Shown here: piece by piece, positions 5,882-7,004 of the stretch
Layout of the letters: every line of letters starts with the position of its first letter
Numbering within the stretch: the first letter of the stretch is position 1
Source of the DNA: DHVE2 group archaeon
GTDB taxonomy: Archaea > Thermoplasmatota > Thermoplasmata > Thermoplasmatales > Aciduliprofundaceae
Direction: 5' to 3'
Length of the DNA stretch: 7,004 nucleotides
NCBI GenBank assembly: GCA_015522935.1
Contig: WALH01000001.1
Location: forward strand, 1-7,004
The notes under the pieces: model-generated
Told to the model about the DNA's origin: nothing
Databases searched by the model: none
What the model saw: only the letters and a program-made list of their open reading frames with translations
Made by a program: the position numbers and the translations under genes

Positions 5882-7004
5882 TTAAGATAGATATCTGCGT
5901 CTCATCAACACGGCGCCTATCAGGATGATTAATACAATAGGGGCAAACCATGACAACTCAGGTACTGCAGAAAGATTGATGTCGATTTCTGTGGCGGTGC
6001 TCAAAGTTCCGCTATTTGAACCACTACCCTGCGAGCTACTTGCGTCAACATTCACGTTATCTCCGTTTATTCCATTGTACGTATAAATATCGTAACGTCC
6101 ATTGGAATCAGTTGTTGTTTTATAGGAGGTGCCTATAGTGGTATCGTTAATCCACACAGTTGCCCCACTCACCGGATTTCCGCTGGAATCTTTCACATAG
6201 CCATACACATGGTACTGCGGTATTCCGGCCTTCACCTGTATGTCGTCAAAGTAGAAGCCGGGATAATTGTTAGATGAATCACTCATGAAATCGAACCAGA
6301 AGCGAACCTTGTGTCCAAGCAAATACCTGTTGACTTTAGGGTCATTTATTGCCGATGTGTTGAATACCTTTAGATTCCAAGATTCATGATCTCCCGACAT
6401 CACATACCATGTGCTTCCACCACTGTCCTGCGCAGTGCTGTCATACTGACTTGCATTGTTGTTTGGATCCAGAGGATGTAAATTTGAAGAGGATTCATTC
6501 TCGAAGAAAATAGTGACCCCATCGTAATCCTGCTCTATGTAGTACCAAGCATAGAATGATAAATTAGCCCACGAGCTCTGAGATACATTTGTCAAATCAA
6601 TCCATGGGGTATAAAGACCAATATCATCGTTATCATGGTAATTTCCACTCAGATTCGTTGCAATAACATCACTTCCAGAATGCGCTGAAGATGGCCCACT
6701 GGAGGGATCACCCCACTGCCATTCCTGCGTACCTGCCCAAGTATACGTTCCCCAGTTATATAGGATGTTGGAATTATTAGAATATTCTAAATCATTGAAA
6801 CCGGAAAGAGTGAAGTTGTAAATTCCGCTCCATGAAGTATTTGTTCCATCGTCCATGCGTATCTTGAAGTAATATGTTATCATCGGTGTGAGATTCTGAA
6901 TTGCTATTTCGTGGTCAGTGCTCGCTGTGCTTTCTTCGGGTGTCTGCATATCCATATGAGCTGGACCAATTCCATAGACAATATACGATTTCACGCTTGT
7001 GCTC
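5882..7004 (-). CDS. Surface-anchored FN3 / MAM-like / carboxypeptidase-regulatory-like protein, 5' end outside window (partial)
   Basis: The frame is open to the right edge: codons before the GTG at 6994 read S-T-S, and the first domain is already under way, so this is the C-terminal part of a longer protein. Numbering from GTG6994, residues 1-64 are fibronectin type III-like (YIVYG, HEIAIQNLTPMITYYFKIR, IYNFTLS). Residues about 66-257 match the jelly-roll module of MAM and immune-inhibitor-A-type proteins (EWQWGDPSSGPSSAHSGS, ATNLSGNY, LYTPWIDL, FYAWYYIEQDYDG, PGFYFDDIQV). Residues 262-342 are a carboxypeptidase-regulatory-like module (VYGYVKDSSGNPVSGATV, TTDSNGRYDIYT). The end, VPELSWFAP, a hydrophobic stretch to 364, then RRRYLS, is a C-terminal membrane anchor like the PEF/PGF-CTERM class handled by archaeosortases. 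Twelve N-x-S/T sequons (34, 52, 60, 73, 114, 136, 144, 166, 180, 212, 283, 340) fit an exported, glycosylated protein. No catalytic domain is visible; an upstream protease or other enzyme domain outside the window is possible. Stop TAA 5884-5882. Confidence 0.85.
   Translation of the reverse strand, partial: STSVKSYIVYGIGPAHMDMQTPEESTASTDHEIAIQNLTPMITYYFKIRMDDGTNTSWSGIYNFTLSGFNDLEYSNNSNILYNWGTYTWAGTQEWQWGDPSSGPSSAHSGSDVIATNLSGNYHDNDDIGLYTPWIDLTNVSQSSWANLSFYAWYYIEQDYDGVTIFFENESSSNLHPLDPNNNASQYDSTAQDSGGSTWYVMSGDHESWNLKVFNTSAINDPKVNRYLLGHKVRFWFDFMSDSSNNYPGFYFDDIQVKAGIPQYHVYGYVKDSSGNPVSGATVWINDTTIGTSYKTTTDSNGRYDIYTYNGINGDNVNVDASSSQGSGSNSGTLSTATEIDINLSAVPELSWFAPIVLIILIGAVLMRRRYLS

Noticed and set aside
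1..7004. tRNA, rRNA, CRISPR arrays, insertion sequences, attachment sites
   Set aside because: No cloverleaf-like or rRNA-like stretch, no regularly spaced repeats, no transposase or integrase frame, and no terminal inverted repeats were seen. The only non-coding DNA is the 10-bp and 71-bp gaps.

Overview
The window looks like a chromosomal segment of a moderately AT-rich archaeon. Four signs point that way. Arginine is mostly coded by AGA/AGG. The helicase gene has a BRE/TATA-like element (GGGAAAACTTTAAATTT on the minus strand) whose spacing predicts an almost leaderless mRNA with no Shine-Dalgarno sequence. Oligo-T stretches sit where archaeal termination would be expected. An Asn-sequon-rich surface protein ends in a PE-x-x-W / hydrophobic / RRR C-terminal anchor. 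A member of Thermoplasmatota (for example an Aciduliprofundum-like lineage) would fit, but this is a guess from style and not from a marker gene.

Layout. (1) Positions 2-757, plus strand: the 3' part of a gene that enters from the left edge. It encodes a carboxypeptidase-regulatory-like beta-sandwich module followed by a domain I do not recognise. (2) Positions 768-5810, minus strand: a complete 1680-residue superfamily 2 helicase of the Lhr (large helicase-related) family, which fills 72% of the window. It converges on gene 1 with only 10 bp between the stop codons. (3) Positions 5811-5881: a 71-bp intergenic region holding oligo-T tracts (probable terminator of gene 4) and the helicase promoter. 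(4) Positions 5882-7004, minus strand: the 3' part of a surface or secreted protein that leaves the window on the right. It has an FN3-like module, a MAM/immune-inhibitor-A-like jelly roll, a carboxypeptidase-regulatory-like module and a C-terminal membrane anchor.

How they relate. The helicase appears to be its own transcription unit: it has a private promoter, a T-rich block separates it from the upstream surface gene, and the downstream gene is convergent. Nothing in the sequence ties the three genes into one pathway, although both flanking proteins carry a carboxypeptidase-regulatory-like module. The most notable feature is the size of the helicase. Archaeal Lhr proteins are usually around 850-950 residues (Lhr-core only), whereas this one carries about 820 extra residues in an order that resembles the C-terminal half of the long bacterial Lhr proteins. 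I see no RNA genes, CRISPR array, insertion sequence or mobile element.
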